Origin: Pseudomonadota bacterium
GTDB lineage: Bacteria > Desulfobacterota > Desulfobacteria > Desulfobacterales > Desulfobacteraceae
NCBI GenBank assembly: GCA_018812385.1
Contig: JAHJDU010000621.1
Coordinates: forward strand, 1 to 15,543
Length of the DNA stretch: 15,543 bases
Direction: 5' to 3'
Below, piece after piece: positions 14,725-15,543 of this stretch (positions within the stretch are counted from its first letter, which is position 1; the number at the start of each line of letters is the position of its first letter). The notes below the pieces were generated by a model. That model made no database searches. It was not told where the DNA came from and saw only the letters and a list, made by a program, of their open reading frames with translations. The translations under genes and the position numbers were made by a program.

Positions 14725-14739
14725 CTACAAAAATTGTAG
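14725..14739 (+). repeat. 6-bp inverted repeat with 3-base loop
   Basis: CTACAA, AAA, TTGTAG form a perfect small stem. A run of eight T begins 9 bases further on (near 14749). The stem is AT-rich and too far from the T-run to be a convincing terminator, although it is the only terminator-like structure after the second transporter operon. Confidence 0.25.
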
Positions 14740-14807
14740 TCTTTACCGTTTTTTTTAAATCGGAGGGGAATTAAATCCCTGTTCCTAATATTGACTTTCC
14801 TATTAAC

Positions 14808-14837
14808 TTGACAAAACGCAATTTCCTATCATAAAAT
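14808..14837 (+). promoter_or_regulatory. Sigma-70-type promoter for the receiver-PAS gene
   Basis: A perfect -35 TTGACA (14808-14813) and a -10 TAAAAT (14832-14837, one mismatch) stand 18 bases apart. Transcription would start near 14844, giving a leader of about 85 bases before the GTG at 14930. The AT-rich DNA upstream could help polymerase bind. Confidence 0.55.
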
Positions 14838-14919
14838 AAAGGAGTTTTTACGACTTTCGACCGAAATCAACCGTCGGAAGCTGGCCCGCATTCTGGGCCG
14901 GACTATTAAAAAAAAGTGA
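14812..14919 (+). other. Short open stretch ending in a basic helix, no start codon
   Basis: From 14812 to a TGA at 14917 one frame is open and ends EINRRKLARILGRTIKKK, which looks protein-like, basic and helical. It has no ATG, GTG or TTG, although AAAGGAG at 14838-14844 lies within it. It overlaps the promoter above. It may be the tail of a deleted gene, or chance. It ends 10 bases before the receiver-PAS start. Confidence 0.25.
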
Positions 14920-14929
14920 GGTGACACGC

Positions 14930-15543
14930 GTGGATAAAAAGGACATTCTTATTGTAGATGATGATCCCAGGCTCAGAAAGACTCTTTCTGATATACTCAA
15001 GGCCAAGGGTTATACACCCATAACTGCCGCCGAAGGAAAGGAAGCCCTGGATAAGGTTAGGGAAAAGGGGCCTGCTTTGGCCCTTATTGACCTCAAGCTT
15101 GAAGACATGTCTGGCCTGGAAGTGCTAAGGGGGATCAAGGAATACTCACCGGGTACGGAATGCATCGTGATCACCGGGCATGCCTCGCAGGAATCAGCTA
15201 TTAAGGCAGTGAATTTAGGCGCATACAGCTACGTGCGGAAGCCCTATGATATGGAGCAATTATTACTTACCGTCCAGAGGGCAATTGAGAAGCAGGCGGC
15301 GGAGGAATCCCTGCGGGAGAACACAGAACGTCTATTAAAAGCGCAGCGCATTGCCAAAATGGGCTTTCTGGATTGGAATTTGAAAACCAATGAGATGGTT
15401 TGGTCGGATCAGATCTATGACCTTTATTCTGTCGACAAACGGACTGAGAACTCCAGCCTAGAGTTGACCATGAAACTGATGCACCCGGATGATCGGGAAT
15501 TTGTTGAAAAAAATCTTGAAATGGCCATCAAAGGAGAAAAAGA
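14930..15543 (+). CDS. Receiver-PAS signalling protein, N-terminal part (3' end outside window)
   Basis: This is probably a hybrid two-component protein: a receiver domain followed by at least one PAS sensor domain. The receiver (about 5-120) has the acidic pair Asp10-Asp11, the phosphoacceptor Asp54 (LIDLKLED), Thr82 (VITGHAS) and Lys104 (VRKPYD), so it should be active. After a short coiled linker, KAQRIAKMGFLDWNLKTNEM begins a PAS domain of the PAS_3 kind, which continues through LMHPDDREFVEKN to the window edge. A histidine-kinase or other output domain probably lies beyond. GTG 14930 is chosen because GAGGTG at 14917-14922 is 7 bases ahead; an in-frame GTG at 14921 lacks a site. There is no signal peptide or membrane segment, so it is cytoplasmic. 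Proteins of this design are common in sulfate-reducing Desulfobacterota (general impression). Confidence 0.88.
   Translation, partial: MDKKDILIVDDDPRLRKTLSDILKAKGYTPITAAEGKEALDKVREKGPALALIDLKLEDMSGLEVLRGIKEYSPGTECIVITGHASQESAIKAVNLGAYSYVRKPYDMEQLLLTVQRAIEKQAAEESLRENTERLLKAQRIAKMGFLDWNLKTNEMVWSDQIYDLYSVDKRTENSSLELTMKLMHPDDREFVEKNLEMAIKGEK

Noticed and set aside
1..15543. CRISPR arrays, tRNA or rRNA genes, insertion-sequence transposases, prophage genes
   Set aside because: No regular repeat-spacer pattern, cloverleaf-like sequence, transposase or phage protein was recognised on either strand.

Overview
The window appears to come from a Gram-negative anaerobe, most plausibly a sulfate-reducing member of the Desulfobacterota (inference from protein style and mid-range GC; no rRNA or marker gene is present). 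The periplasmic binding protein has a non-lipoprotein signal peptide, which fits a diderm cell. Almost every gene lies on the + strand, and several start with GTG or TTG.

Region 1 (2-6964) is a run of co-directional genes: the end of a dipeptide-type ABC permease, its two ATPases (333-2320), an enolase-superfamily racemase/cycloisomerase-like enzyme (2417-3544), and a three-subunit flavin/iron-sulfur dehydrogenase resembling D-hydroxyproline dehydrogenase, opine oxidase and hydrogen cyanide synthase (3653-6600). It ends with a RidA-family imine deaminase (6614-6964). Read together, these genes suggest import of a peptide, opine or modified amino acid, inversion or isomerisation at an alpha-carbon, oxidation of a C-N bond to an imine, and imine hydrolysis. 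The substrate cannot be read from the sequence.

Region 2 (6965-8102) has no intact gene. It holds two minus-strand gene relics: a frameshifted metallo-beta-lactamase-fold hydrolase, and a short-chain dehydrogenase that has lost most of its middle. The leader of the next operon follows.

Region 3 (8103-14510) is a complete dipeptide/oligopeptide-type ABC operon: binding protein, two permeases and two ATPases, followed by an M55 zinc D-aminopeptidase. It recalls the Bacillus subtilis dpp operon, which also joins this peptidase to a peptide transporter. A perfect 13-bp stem-loop separates the binding protein from the first permease and probably sets the high binding-protein to permease ratio.

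Region 4 (14511-15543) starts a few bases after the peptidase stop with a relic of an OmpR-type response regulator. A good sigma-70-type promoter follows, then the beginning of a receiver-PAS signalling protein that runs off the window.

The most notable points are the racemase + trimeric dehydrogenase + RidA module between two peptide-type transporters, the altered active-site motif of the racemase-like enzyme, an identical C-x5-C-x6-C-x17-C motif in all four transporter ATPases, and traces of gene decay at both boundaries of the second operon.
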